Of a DNA stretch of 64,000 nt, positions 22,441-36,700 are shown in pieces. Position 1 is the first letter of the stretch. Every line of letters begins with the position of its first letter. The stretch covers positions 5,654,501 through 5,718,500 of the forward strand of contig NC_056406.1 of assembly GCF_905147365.1 (NCBI RefSeq), written 5' to 3'. The notes beneath the pieces are model-generated. The model was not told the origin of the DNA. It saw only the letters and a program-made list of their open reading frames with translations, and did no database searches. The DNA is from Aricia agestis (taxonomy: Eukaryota > Arthropoda > Insecta > Lepidoptera > Lycaenidae). Position numbers and translations under genes: made by a program.

Positions 22441-24272
22441 GGTCTACCAGAATCTGATGGCAAAAAGTGAGAAGATAAATTGACTAATTGTACTTGAATT
22501 AATTTCCGACCTATATCTATTTTACCGACATTGAGTAAAATTTATGAAAAGATAATACTGAATCACTTACTAACGCACTTTAATATAAATAATATTTTAC
22601 ACAATAAACAATTTGGATTTACAAAGGGACGGTCTACTACAGACGCAGGCGTTGAATTGATCAGTAGTATTTTTAATGCCTGGGAGACGTCGCAGGATGC
22701 TCTAGGAGTTTTTTGCGATCTCTCAAAGGCATTTGATTGCGTGCAACACAAAACATTGGTCAGGAAACTCTGTCACTATGGCATAAAAGGCACAGCACTC
22801 GCCCTCCTAAAATCGTACTTGTCAAATAGAACTTAGAGGGTTGAGATAAATGGTAAAAAATCTGCTGGTGCAAAAATTGAAATGGGGGTCCCACAGGGGT
22901 CTATATTAGGACCCTTCCTGTTTCTTATTTATATAAATGACCTGCCATTCTTAATTAAAGATAAACATGGGATAGTATTATTTGCTGATGATACATCTCT
23001 TACATTCAATATCAAACGGCTTAATGCGTGTTATGACGAAGTAAATAATGCTCTCTCAAAGATTGTACATTGGTTTAGTGTTAATAATCTTTTACTTAAT
23101 AGTAAAAAAACAAAATGTATTAAATTCAAATTGCCCAATGTAAGGCAAACGGAAACCAATGTGCTTTTAAATGGTGTTGTTATGGAGCTAGTGGATACAG
23201 CTGTATTTTTAGGTATTACACTAGACTCCAAGCTTCAGTGGGGCCCTCATATTGCTGGGTTGGCCGACAGACTCAGTTCAGCAGCATATGCAGTAAGTAA
23301 GATTAGACAATTTTCAGATGAAACAACAGCACGTCTAGTGTATTTTAGTTACTTTCATAGTATTATGTCCTACGGCATTTTGCTGTGGGGCAATGCTGCA
23401 GATATAAATACAATTTTTGTGCTGCAGAAGCGAGCTGTGCGGGCAATCTACAAGTTGGCCCGTAATACTTCACTTAGAGAAAAATTTAAGGAAACTGGAA
23501 TCTTAACTGTTGCTTTTCAATATGTCCTATCAAATGTATTATATGTTAAAAAGAATATATATCAATTCACGAAAAAGTGTGATACCCATGGGAGAAATAC
23601 TCGTAATAAACATAAGCTTGAAATTCCGGTGACTACACTTACTAAAGTCAAAAATTCTTTTAAAGGTCAATGTATACGCCTTTATAATAAGATCCCAGAA
23701 ATCGTTCAAAATCTCTCAATTAATAGATTTAAAAAAGTTGTTAAAGAACGTTTGTGTACCAAAGCGTACTATAAAGTTACTGATTTCATGAATGATAGTA
23801 CCTCCATGGGAATAAGGTCGCCCCCTGCAGAGCTGTTTCATTATAATATGTATAATAATTGTACACTCGTTGTATTTTATTTAGTCATAATAACACTGTT
23901 ATTTTATAATATATTTTTTGTAATTTTCCATCTTTTTAGAAAAAGATGGCCCCGTGCGAGTTTCTTACGCCGGTTCTTCTCGCCGGGTTAGTTCCCGAAC
24001 CGGTGGTAGGCATCTGTGTAGCCCCGACGTTCAGAGAATATTTGAAAAAAATTATTCTGAATAAAAAATTTTGAGTTTGAGTTTGAGTTTGAGTTTGACT
24101 CTAGCAATACCGGGGTAACAGGAATAAAACATTTTGATCCTTTTTTCTTCCTTTACCGGCTTATTCTCTGTGTGAAACTGGAAACATGCAAATATTAAAA
24201 ATTTGTCTAAATATGATCAAGGATATTTTCTGAAAATCTGCTGTCAAAAATTGCCATCAGATTCTGGTAGAC
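22441..24272. mobile_element. Inverted-repeat DNA element split by a LINE
   Basis: Outer ends GGTCTACCAGAATCTGATGG (22441) and the inverted CCATCAGATTCTGGTAGACC (to 24272). The two arms are separated by the LINE at 22486-24096. An uninterrupted relative at 59640-59822 contains both arm sequences joined (in reverse), which defines the empty site. Confidence 0.85.
22486..24096 (+). mobile_element. 5'-truncated CR1-like LINE with reverse transcriptase and one in-frame stop
   Basis: From 22501 the frame reads NFRPISILPTLSKIYEK, then FGFTKGRSTTDA, SKAFDCVQHK, GVPQGSILGP and the catalytic LFADDTS at about 22980-23000, then a C-terminal region (IMSYGILLWGN, LQKRAVRAIYKL) to a stop at 23991. A single TAG at 22834-22836 interrupts an otherwise open frame, so the copy is recent. 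The 5' part (endonuclease and start of RT) is missing. The 3' end is a run of TTGAG(T) units. TTGACT flanks both sides (22480-22485, 24095-24100) as a candidate target duplication. Confidence 0.9.
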
Positions 24273-24320
24273 CTTATGTTATGTTATATTATAGGTAGGT
24301 ATAATATAACATAACATAAG
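24273..24320. repeat. 19-bp-arm hairpin beside the DNA element
   Basis: CTTATGTTATGTTATATTA and its complement are separated by a short TAGGTAGG-containing loop. Confidence 0.7.
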
Positions 24321-24700
24321 TTGAATTTGAATATTTGGAAAAGTATGCATTTCAATTTCATTTTTAAATGAATAATAATTAGGTTAGGTTAGGCTTAATC
24401 AAAAATAAATGTTTGAACAACCACTATTGAGTATTGAGTAGTTGACGGTCCTACACTACAGCAAGTTGCATAGATAACTGAAAATAGTGGAGAAAAAATA
24501 ACTAAAATAAAATAATAATACATTATTTAAAAAAAAAACACTCTAACAATAGAAATACAATTTTCAAAAATATCGGAGGCAATGCTTCATTGCTTTGAAC
24601 CTATCTGAACGCAGATTTTTTTTTCTGTGTAGTGCGTGCATTTGTGTTGTCCGGTGTTTGAAGACGCTTGGAATTCGCTTTCAATTTCTTCGTAGGAAAA
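24321..24700 (+). promoter_or_regulatory. Upstream region of Dek
   Basis: The 380 bases before the Dek ATG contain the likely 5' UTR and core promoter. No TATA box at a fixed position is evident. The start context is GGAAAAATGTCG, with A at -3. Confidence 0.35.
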
Positions 24701-27700
24701 ATGTCGGGTGATACCGATAAAGCAAAAATCAGTGATAATCAGGTATAGTTGTGAAAAACGTTCAATTATTTATTTTCTACATATAAGTGCGCATCGATTA
24801 AGGACAATTTCGACAGTGAAGTGGTGTTATTTGCGTGTTATATCACTAATGTTTGTCTGCGTCTCAACATGGCTGACAGAACGTTTGCTTCCCGCTAAAC
24901 GCGGGAACTACGCCACGAAGGGTTGTGATATGAGCTATATTTCGCAATAAAAACTGTGATTACGGTTGTGATCAGTTAATGAAACTGATTTTAGTGCAAT
25001 CAATTTTATTATTTCGCATATTTGTCACCCCCGCCCCTTTGCATTTCGATGCAGGGCCTTTGTTAAAATGTACACGATATTATATGACATTGATAGGAAA
25101 TCCGCATGACCTTGATATTTAGTTTCTTGCGAAATTTCTATTCAAATGTATTGTAAAATGTGACTAGTCCACTGAGTCGCGCCTTCGCGCGTCATTATTT
25201 ACGCTCGGAACACAACAGGCGATGTAAATAAAACCGGAGGAGCCAGTCTCGTGCTCTTTATTGGTGACCTCTTTTGTAGATTTTGCATACTTCTTCTTCT
25301 TTATCACCTAATAATTTTTATAAAAAATATTATTTCAATATACAAGTCGTACATTAAAAATTTTTTTTTATAAAAAATATATTTTGATTTTTATAATTAT
25401 AAAAAACAAGTTTTTGTCATAATTTTATAACATATTAGTTCCAGTATCTAATTGGTTTCTTTTTTTTCGATATTGTACTTGCAATTTACAGTCAAGACGA
25501 TCATGATAATATTATAATTTTATAACATATTAGTTCCAGTATCTAATTGGTTTCTTTTTTTTCGATATTGTATTTGCAATTTTCAGTCAAGACTAGGGCA
25601 TCGAGACCGGGTTTTCCCGAAACCCGAAAACCCGGGGAAACCCGGGTTTTGGGGATCATGAAAAAACCCGGGTTTCAAAAATGGAACCCGGGTTTTTTGA
25701 GCTTTTCGGGTTTTTCGTTCTTTTGATAATTATTAAAGGCGAGACCTGATTTAATGGTATTTATAACAAGCTAACATACAAATTATTTATTTTTATAACA
25801 TATTGTATAGGTCTAATTATTTAATACAAATAATAATTAGACCTATACAATATGTTATAAAAATAAATAATTTGTATGTTAGCTTGTCATAATTATACGA
25901 AATATAATATTTTTAAGGAAAAGTTTCGTTTTAGGAGCATTAAAGACTAATAATTGTCATAAAAATATTTATTAATAATAATTAATAATACATATTTTAA
26001 AAAACCTACCAAATAATGATTTCTTAGGTTTACGCGAATATCACTCATTACAAGGTTCAAACACTTACGGATTTTGTCGCGGAGCACTTTTATTAATCCC
26101 GTTTTTCAATTTTGACAAGGTAAAAACCAGGGGTACCTACACATTTTTTTGAAAATGCCCATTTGTGAAATATGGTGTTAAGCTCAGAATAAACATTTGT
26201 TATGTTGAATTTAATATTTTTCTCATCAAACATATAACAATCATTAGTTACAATATTTTTGTTGCTTTGGCATTGTGGCGTTATGGTCATAAAATATAAT
26301 ATCACAGACTTCAAAAATGCCTTTAAACAATGTCCTAAAGCTGCATTATTCTGTGTTAGTATGTACTTAGTATATGAAACAAAATGTAAACATACTTGTC
26401 CTAATAAAATCTAGTCCAATTTAAAAATGTTATTGTTTAATATATAATACACCTTTTCATTTAATTGTTATGTAATAAAAAGATGATATAATAATATCAT
26501 CTGAATAATGTATCCAGTTGAGAATAATGTTACAATATCATCTCTATAATATATTTTACAACTGGCAACTTTATACGTGTCAAAATTTTAATTGTGAAAA
26601 TAATTGTAGATTAAAAATAAAAATCACTACTGTAACTTATTATGAAGTGTTCATACTTTGTAATAACAGATTTTAGTTCATTTTCTTATGTATTTTTTGG
26701 TAATGGCTGTTGATTCTGTATTTTTTGTTAAGATTGTTGACAGAAGCTACTTATTAAGTTTGTAGGTAGGTTAAAAAAATTGACAGTCGTGTAATGTTAC
26801 AGTGATAGCAATTTTTAGCTGGTTGAGATAATAAAAATTGCTATCCCTAAATTTTAGGAGCTACAAATAATTATAAGACCGTTATACAAATGAGTTCCTA
26901 AACTTTTCAGAGACTAAAGCCCAAAAGGCGTACCTTAACCATTTTGTTTAAATCTGGGATTTCGCAAAACCTAGTTTGGGAATCCTAGTGACACATCTTT
27001 CAAGTAGTTGATTGCCATTCCCTTAGTGTTTGATTATCGTAAAAGTAAGGGAACCAAACATAAATGAACCAAAAGTCTAGTATTTTCATAATTTATTTGT
27101 TTACTCACTTCCCTATTTTTCGTCTTCGGCCTTGAACGGCTGTACGCAGAAAGTGTGAAGCCAATACGCAAATTCTACGAAGCGTAGCTCCTGTGAATTC
27201 ACAATTTCTACACAGCTAGTTCTCGTTTGGGAGGTAGCTCTAATTTTAAGAACACCAAAAATACACGAACTTAAAATTATCACCAAAACCTAAATTACAT
27301 TCAAACTCACATCATGCACTCACTTTTATATTTTAGAGCGCGTAAACTGCGAATATAGGATTAAAAAAAAAAAAGTATCCAGTATATAGTAAAGGAATTA
27401 AGTACTGTAGCTCGAGGAGTTTGGTCATCCTCGTTATAAATGTTATGTGAGAAACAAATGATTACATGCCTTATCACATGCGGGTTTGTATGGATTTGGT
27501 ACCGCAATGCAAGCGTAAAACACGGCAGTAGCTGGTGGCATCAAAATCCATACAAAATTCGGCAGCGGCGCCGCAGCGCCTGTGTAAACGCCCATTTCTA
27601 AAAAGTTATGACAATTAGTTGTAGGTATTGCATAATATCTGTTGCGGTCAATTAGGGGGATCTGAGATTCCGGTTTTTAGAATAAGTTATTTCCTGTATT

Positions 27701-30700
27701 TCCTCTTACGCTGTTTTTACACCGATGCGAAACGTAGCACGGCGAAACAGCGATAGAACAACATAATGCATAAACCGTTTGACTTGTGATATAGCAGATC
27801 TCTCAGCAGCTTTTTCGCGGTTCGCAGCGTCGCTGTACAAGCAGCGTAAGGGAGATCGCAGACGACACACTTTTGTGTGATCGAGTCTGCGGCGCCATGC
27901 CGACTGTCACATCACACAAAAAGTGTGCCGTCTGCGATCTCCCTGAAGGAAGCGATATATTATTCGCATTGACGAAACTGGTTAAACTGTCCTAACGCCA
28001 ACGAAAGTTAACCTCATAATTTGTATGCGCAGGATGAAGACAAGAAGAGTGCAGGTGAAGGGCACACGACAGAAGATGAGTCATCACAGGATTCTAAGGG
28101 TGAGTCTTTGGCGCAAGACCCAGAGACCCAAGGTAACACCGATGTAGATCAACAGAAGGAAGAACCTGAAGGTCAGGGTTGTTTTGTGAAGTCTCTACAT
28201 AATGTTCATCTACATCGCTACTAACCGCCGGGACTTGTCAACCTAAATATGCAATTCATATTTCATTTTGTGTGTGGGATCAGGGATGGTAAAATTGTCC
28301 AATGTGTTGATTGGCTAAGAGCGAGGCTACGTTGCTCTGGTGCTTAGCGTCATCGGAATGGAATAACACGTTGTATTACCACATCTGCGTTGCTGCGACG
28401 CGTAATATCACCATACAAGTCGGCGGCAGCGCAGCGCGTCATTCACTTTATCTTCTAAATATCGATCTATCGAGAAACCTCGGCCAACATCGCAAGTATG
28501 GCATATATGTAACTTACGCGGCACCGCAAAGGAGCAACGTGACTTCGCTCTTTTGTGTGGAGATTGGAGACCCGTATCAGTTATCACACTAGCGAATTTT
28601 GGGCGATTGCGCGGCGCTAATACATCTAGCGATACGAGTTCAACGCAGTCCAAATGCCTATGAAGCTATATTCTAGCGGAATCTAGCGAGTAGTGACTGC
28701 CGCCAAATCCCTTCGCTCGTTAAGGGGCCGGGTGCCATCGAAATTCTCATACATGCGTAATACCAAAATCATTTTCTCATACTTTAAAATATTTTACATG
28801 TTTGAGTTATTTTTCAGCTTAAAATAGCAATTACCTAGGTTCCTGCGTAAAAATTTACAACAAAATATTTAAACACTAACAAATATATTTTAGTAAATTT
28901 ACTACAAAATATTTAAATACTAAAAATATTTTTTAAAGTCTAAATATTTTGTAGTAAATTTACTATTTATTTATATATTTTTTGTGTTTTACTTTATTTT
29001 TTTAGTGTTTAAATATTTTGTAGTAAATTTTTACGCAGGAACCTAGGAAATTACTATTTTAAGCTGAAAAATAACTCAAACATGTTAAATATTTTAAAGT
29101 ACGTATTTATTACGTATGTATAAGAATTTCGATGGTACCCGGCCTCTTAACTACCAGTAAGGCCCTAATCGTTGTCACACTAACTGCTGCAAACAGAGAC
29201 TGTAATTACTTAATTGTAATTAAATAAATGATTTAAGACCCATACATTATCTCTTCATTAAAGTTTAATGATCATTAAATGGCTCTGGTGCGGCCGTAAC
29301 TCGTAAGAAGTTATCAGGCTGGTGGTTTAAGATCGCAGGGGTCGCTAGGTTGCAGTCATCTGGTCGAATTTGCAATGTGATCGAATGACTGGCGAATTCA
29401 TTGAATGAAACGATTTAAGTTAATGACAAAAGGCCAACTCGTCAAGTCTTTAGCTGTAAATTGGTGGTGGTCTAATTCAATGTATTCGCTAGTCATTCGA
29501 TCAAATAGAATATTCAACCGGGCGATGCGACAGCTATAATATGAAATGCGCGGGGAATTCGCTACGCTATCTAGATGTAGGTTCGCTGCGCAGACTCCAC
29601 CCACTAACCGCCAGTATGATTAAATGGTCCTAAATCCTAATGGTCGTAACTTGTATCGAAATATTGTGCCCGATAGGTATTGCACGAGAAAAGATAATTG
29701 CACAACCAGTCGAGTGAGAGTGTCGAGTGGATTAAAAAAATAAAAAGTGAACACGTAATAAGTACTTAACAGTTAACACATGGGGTCAACACTCGTTTCT
29801 TACGACTTCAGTCAAGAGTTAGTAGAGGAGAGGAGTTATTAATTAATGGTTATTTAATTCTTCGATCGTGGATTCTTGGAAATCTATTGTTATTCTATTG
29901 TGTCTCGCTGACCGGTGAGCTTATGGGGCTTGATGGGTTAATTTAATTTAGATTTTGAAATACGATTCATAGTATTTCAGTTTTTTATCATAAAATGTCT
30001 CTGAGTGCGACCGTTGTTGCTCGACAACCAGTTGCGCAATCCTAATGTTGCACTGGGGATAGTGCACTTATTTGCATTTGCACAGCTTACCGCGGGATAC
30101 AATAATGTGTTGCAGTGGTAATTGGTCGCTGTTAAGGTCGCGCCTAACCCAAAATTTTCGATTTTATAATTAATTTTTATAAGTACTTGAAAATAAGCCC
30201 TTAATTGTTTCACTTTTTAAAATTAGATACTACATTATATTTCCAAGTATTCGATCTGAACAAAAACACGATATTTTAAAATTTTCTCGATAGAAGGGCG
30301 GGAAGGGGGGGATAGAGGGGGGCTGCCCCAACTCAATACGTAATTTTTTTGTGTCATGATACACAAATTCTTAATAGCGTCCAATAACACTAGGCGCCTC
30401 TTTTAAAAGTAGTAAAAATCGGCCAAGTGCGAGTCGGACTCGCGCACGAAGGGTTCCGTACTGTTATAGAGCAAACATAGACCAAAAATTGTTTTTATAT
30501 GGGAGCCCCCCTTAATTTTTTATTTTATTTTAATATTATTCTTAAATATTGAAGTAGACAATCCCACCAAAAACATTTTCATGTAAAAATGTTGCCAAGA
30601 TGAGAACATAATAATATTATAGTTCGTCGTGTCAAAAAGTAGTGATATCTCATGTAGAGCCAAGTTTCTAACCTTACGTTATTCGTCAGGGCTTTGAACT

Positions 30701-33700
30701 TAATAATACACCGTAACTAATGATAAATGGCCAAGCCACCGATTTTAACTACTGTTTAGAGTTTTTAGATTCTCCTTGTGCGGCTGACACATTATATTAT
30801 TATCAAATATTTAGCCGCGCTTTAGTGTAAAATTAAAGTTTTTAGATTTAGGGCCGAGTACGTAGAAACTTGGCTCTACATGAGATCTCACTACTTTTTG
30901 ACACGACGAACTATAATATTATTATGTTCTCATCTTGGCAACATTTTTACATGAAAATGTTTTTGGTGGGATTTCATTTCTTTTTGTAAGCTGTTTACTT
31001 GTTTTTTCTTTTAGTTCATTTTTTAGGGTTCCGTACCCATAGGGTAAAAACGGGAGCCTATTACTAAGACTTCGTTGTCTTTCCGTCTGTCCGTCTGTCT
31101 GTCTATCTATCTGTCTGTCTCTAGGCTGTAACTCAAGAACGGTAGTAGCTAGAGAGTTTAAATTTTCATAGATTTTGTATATCTATTGCCGCTGTAACAA
31201 CAAATACTAAAAATAAAATAAAATAAATATTAAAGATGGGCTCCCATACAACAAATGTGATTTTTTGGCCTTTTTTGCTCTATATCAATAATGGCAACAG
31301 GTAGGTACTTAAATTTTTATCAAAGTCCTTAGTTATATGTCTACTTTAATATTTAATAAGTAATAATATTAAAAGAAAATAAAAAATTAATCCCATACAA
31401 AAAACACAAATTTTTGCCTAATTTTGCTCTATAATGGTACGGATATAGGTTAACTTGGGTTTGATAATTTTTTTGTTGTTGTAGTACTAATATCATGTTA
31501 CATACCAAATATCAGCTTTCTAAGACTTCAGGAAGTACCCTAACAGTTTTGATGATCGGTGAGTCAGTGACCAAATTGTGGGATTTTGGACACCTATAAA
31601 ATCTAAAGTATAATAGCTACGATATTCAAACTTTGCGCATTTAATAACTATACCCATGTCACTATATCTTAAAAATTTCAACTATCTGGCATTATTCAAA
31701 CCAAAGTTACGAGGGTTCAAAAATACGACGAAACATTTCGAGAAAAGGTAGGTAGTGCCCTTGCGCGCTTCGCTTGGCTCATCTTGGCGGGGGCACTCCC
31801 GTGCCCCCAGATATAATTAAGTGCATACCTGTTACCATTATTTATATCGACCAAAAAAGGCAAAAAAAACACGTTTGTTGTATGGGAGGCTGAGAGCCCC
31901 CTTTAAATATTAATTTTATTTTGTTTTTAGTATTTGTTATAGCGGCAACAGATATACACAATCTGTGAAAATTTCAGAACTGTATGCTATAGCGGTTCTT
32001 GAGATACAGATTGGAGACAGACAGACAGACATCGAAGTCTCATGAATAGGGTCCCGTTTTCACCCTTTGGGTACGGAACCCTAAAAATGTACATTAAATC
32101 ATGCCTGAGAATTGAATAGAGAATAGCGTGCAATAATTAATATTTTCTATTTTTACCGTCTTCCAAAAAGGAGGGGGTTATGATAATTAACAAGTATTGT
32201 GCATTTTGACGAGACCCGTCGGGTTATGTCCGACGGGTCTCGTTATCGATGAGAAATAAAAAAAAATAGTAATTATTTTTCATTTGCAAGAGATTTAAGG
32301 CGGGATACGATTTACGAAGCAATTGAAGTTTCTCTTATTGCGGCTAATCACTTGCCATATTTTATTAAGTGCGTGTAAACACCACAATTTATAATTTTTC
32401 CTATAAGGCCGAACTATTATATTCGTTTACATAGCACCTCGCGAATCGTAATGGCGAAAAAGCACAGAATATATAATTAGTACCTGGTAAAAGCTTAAAT
32501 AAACACCGATCCTACGTGAAAACGAAAGTGAAAGCATAGTTACTCTTACTAGTAAGTGCCTTCATTGTCACTAGCTATTGGACATTTTAACACCTTTCAA
32601 ATCATTATTAAGTTGTTGGTAACACTAGCCCCTTAGCTAAAAATATGAACACAGCGGAAAGGACACATGATGACAGAGACAGCGAACCATAAATAGTTGG
32701 ACACTGTCTAAGGCTGGTATAAATAGTCAGTACCTACTCAAGATGCATCTCGGTCTCAAGACACGGTTCAGGCTCTGTGAATGGTTGGCTGTCAAAATTT
32801 GGACCAGTCACAGAGCCGAACCGCGTCTTGAGACCGGGTCGCATCTTAAGTACTGACTATCTATACCAGCCTAAATATTACGGGAACTAGTTAGAGGGAT
32901 AGTGTTTAAAATGCAATAACATAAGTGATAATCACTAGAATTATCGAATATAGTTATTACCACAAATTAATTTACAGTCAGAAATCTCAAATCACCCTGT
33001 TATCATTGCCTTATCAGTCAAGTTTAGTTTTTGAACTTGATTTTATAAGTACATAATTTTCTGTAGAATAATCTCAATTTTTATTGTTTATGATATTTGT
33101 TTTTGTTTTAACTTATTTTATTGATTACTCCATAGGGGACGCAAAGTCAGCGACTGCCAACGGAAAGGAGAATGATGCAGGGGGGGATGACTCCAAAAGT
33201 GAAAAAGGTTCCAAAGCTGACGGGGAAGTAAAAAAGGTAAATTGTTCAGAAAATTTCGTATGTCAATGTACTATCAGAGAAGTTGATTCATACGTAGTCA
33301 AAACTCAAACCCAGCCGACAGATCAAAATTAACATTAAAATTGATATGATCCCACCATACAGTTAATATACCTAGCGGAATAGAGAAACAAAGGGCTGAG
33401 CAAGAGAGATGTCACTATCAGTAACCCTGCGTGGTAAAAAGAGACGTGTGATACATGACAGCAGCACTCTTTTTTTGACGTCCAGTCGGCACGTGACGCA
33501 CGTTGACAATTTAATCTCATAGAATTCATGTTCAATCATGCTTGTTGAAGTGTATACGTACACATATTTTTCACACATATGAAAACCAATTTTGGTTTCG
33601 TTTGACAGCTCGAGATTGTTGCTCTATTCCACTAGGTATATTAACTTTATGGATCCCACCAAATGACGTTGGTCTGTCAACTGCCTAGGGATCAATTTCC

Positions 33701-36700
33701 TTGATGGTACCAAATAAAACAATTTTAAAATTTGTTTGTTCTAAAAGTTGTTTTCGTGTCATATTTTTTTAAATAACACTTTCATCTATTATCTCAGGAG
33801 GAGAATGGTGAGACACACGATGATGAAGATGAAAAAGACGGCGCAAAGGAAAATGATAAAGGCGCGAAAAAAGTAGCACCTAAAAAGAAACCTAAGAAAG
33901 AGGTTTGTATTACGTTTTGTAGACTGCCCTATAAAAGTCTACCCTACATAATATGGAAAAAAATCTATCACTCTAGTGCACGCGGAACTAGTTGGCCGCG
34001 CCTTTATGTGAGCGGTGGGACGGAGAGGCTCGTGCGTTCGATTTTGACAGTTCCGGCTAGTTTTTTTTTTCATAATAATATGGCGCTCTATGGCTAATTT
34101 TTAACCATGGCCAGTGTCAAGTAAAATATGGCGGAAAAAAAATTCGTGAAAAGTTTACAAAATTTAAAGTCGTTTTTCCAGATGATCGTCAAGTCGAAAG
34201 TCTAGTAAAAGTCTAAAAAAGTAGTCAGTAAAGTCAACAAGTCAAGTCAGTTGTTTTAGTAAAGTGGTAGACCCTTTACTAAAACTTTCGATGGAGTTTT
34301 GGAGGGAACACAAAATGGCACGTTTCTTGAAGTTGTATCACTTGCCCACACTTGTGCACGACATCGAATATTTAATGGTTAATATTCTACCAACATTACA
34401 CATACACAAAAACCGAAATAACACAATTTTAGGAAAATAATATAAAACCACAACGTCACTCTTTCGTATCCCCAGTAAAACCCCTTCCGGCAGTTCCGGC
34501 TAGTTTAGACAAAACGCACAAGAGATTGCAATAGCAAGATGAGTCCGCCGATAAAAAGATACCTAATCTAAGAAAATAATATTCAGAGTGCGTAACTTTT
34601 TTTTAAAAACGGATTGCCGATGTCAATAGTTTAGAATATAAAACTGATCAATTGTCTTTAATAAATTATTTTCAATACTTGAATAATTATTGTTCACGAT
34701 ATCTCGAGATTGGTGGTCACTGTCTAATCTCATGTGCGTGGCGAGCAGCAATCACCCCGCCCCCTCACCCCTGTCCCTACCTAAGGCGCGGCCAAGTAGT
34801 TCCGCGCGCACTATACTTAAAATTAACTTCGTTTTAAATGATAGCTTATTTCGCCACCAATAGAATTTGACGGTGGCGAGTATTGGCCCTGTTTGGTATG
34901 ATATGTACCAGAGTCCAGAACATAAAACATTTTTTTTTCTTAAGTTCCTTATGCAATAAACAGCGGCCTGTGTCAGTTTTACTTTTGCTGATAGTTCAAA
35001 ACTTTGGATAGTAGCTTGTAAAGTCCAGGGGCCTAATTTAGCCAATCAAAACTGCTGGTGAATGTAAGAACTTCAGTCAAAAAACTTCGCAATCGCGAAA
35101 GAATCGCGCTAAGGCTGCGTCCCCATCAGACACGGCACGGCGCCGCCACCGTGTTACGGCACGACGCCGCCACCGTGATACGGTACGGCGCCGCACCGTG
35201 ACACGGTGCCGTGTACGGTCACCGCGCGCCCCTATTCTGGTGAAACTTCCGAACAAAATTTGTGTCCAAACTTAAACGAGGCATAATATGAAAATACATA
35301 TCAAAGTCGCGTAATGCAAATATTGTCATGTATACCGAGGAAACTTTGTCTATAATAAATAATAGATAAAATTTCCTCGGTTTCTTTTTAACCGACTTTA
35401 AAAAATGTTTAATGATTCTTTTTCAATCTTCGTCTTAGTAAGAACAAGAGAATAATTTTTTCGCGATCCATATCCATTATCCAGACAAGCACTCTCGTTC
35501 GAGCGCAAATATCGACTGAATAGGGACGCACCGTACGCGGCACCGTGACACGGTGCGGCGCCGTACCGTATCACGGTGGCGGCGTCGTGCCGTAACACGG
35601 TGCCGGCGCTGCGCCGTGTCTGATGGGGACAGAGCCTAAGTGTTTATTAATGACCCCGCTGTAAGTTTCCGAATCCCTCCAAATGGGAATTGTTGTTAAC
35701 TCTGCTCTTTTTCTTTCCGTTTAAAAATCTTTATTTCCCTATTTCGTTACTTGTATGAGAACAATAAAATATAACAACTTTCGACAGTACGGGTAGATTT
35801 AAAAATTTTAAGATGCTTCTTCTTTTCCTAGGACACAGAGGAGGAGGATGAAGAGGAGGATGAGGAGGAGGAAGAGGAGGACGAGGAGGGGGAGGACGGT
35901 GAAGAGGAAGACGAGAAGAAGCCCAAAGACAAGTGAGCTCTAACATTAAATATTTTATATTATATTGGTTGAATGTTCAGGCGCTACATATGTTAAGAGA
36001 CGCTCAAGTCGCGCGTTGTCCTTGTAAGAGACACATGAACCGTTTTGTGTAATACCAGAATTATTTAAAATTCTAAAATTTATTGGATATGTGTAACTGT
36101 ACTGCCAACACTCGTGACATTTAATGTTTTGTTAGGGTTTCCAGGTGTGGTAGTGGGAAAAAAACCTGTAAATACCAACTTATTATAATGTACTTAATTT
36201 GTTCGTGTTCTGAACCGGCGTGGAAATATCAAGCATATTTTAATGGTAATTGACGTTTAGGGTAAAGAAACCAGCAGCCAAGAAGCCCAAGACCGGCGAC
36301 GAGGAGGGCGACGACGAGGAGGAGGGCGAGGAGGAGGGGGAGGAGGAGGAGGAAGAGGAGGAGGAGGAGGCGCCCAAACCCAAACCCAAGAAGGAGGTAA
36401 TACTTGTTTCAACTGCTAATAATGTACTGGAGTTAGGGGGGTATTACATTATCATTTATATTGGATCATTTCTATGATCATATATATGATCCAATTTAAA
36501 TGATCATTTGATCATATCTGCATATTACATTATCATATTTCATTGATCTTATTTTACGTCATAATATGTGGTTTCAATAGCCAGGGTCGTCAGGGTTACT
36601 AGATCTCAGAGAATTCGATTTGTCAAAAGACATCGTAATTTTTAATATGGCTTGTTTTTTGTTATTTCAGCAAGATTATCCAAGTATATAATTAGAAAAA

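Noticed and set aside
27360..28020. Small-RNA locus or CRISPR-like spacing of repeats
   Set aside because: Only one inverted repeat and CG-rich words are present; there are no regularly spaced direct repeats anywhere in the window.
28021..28224. Separate small gene with an acidic product
   Set aside because: The first part is Dek exon 2 with a strong GTGAGT donor; the rest is read-through into the intron.
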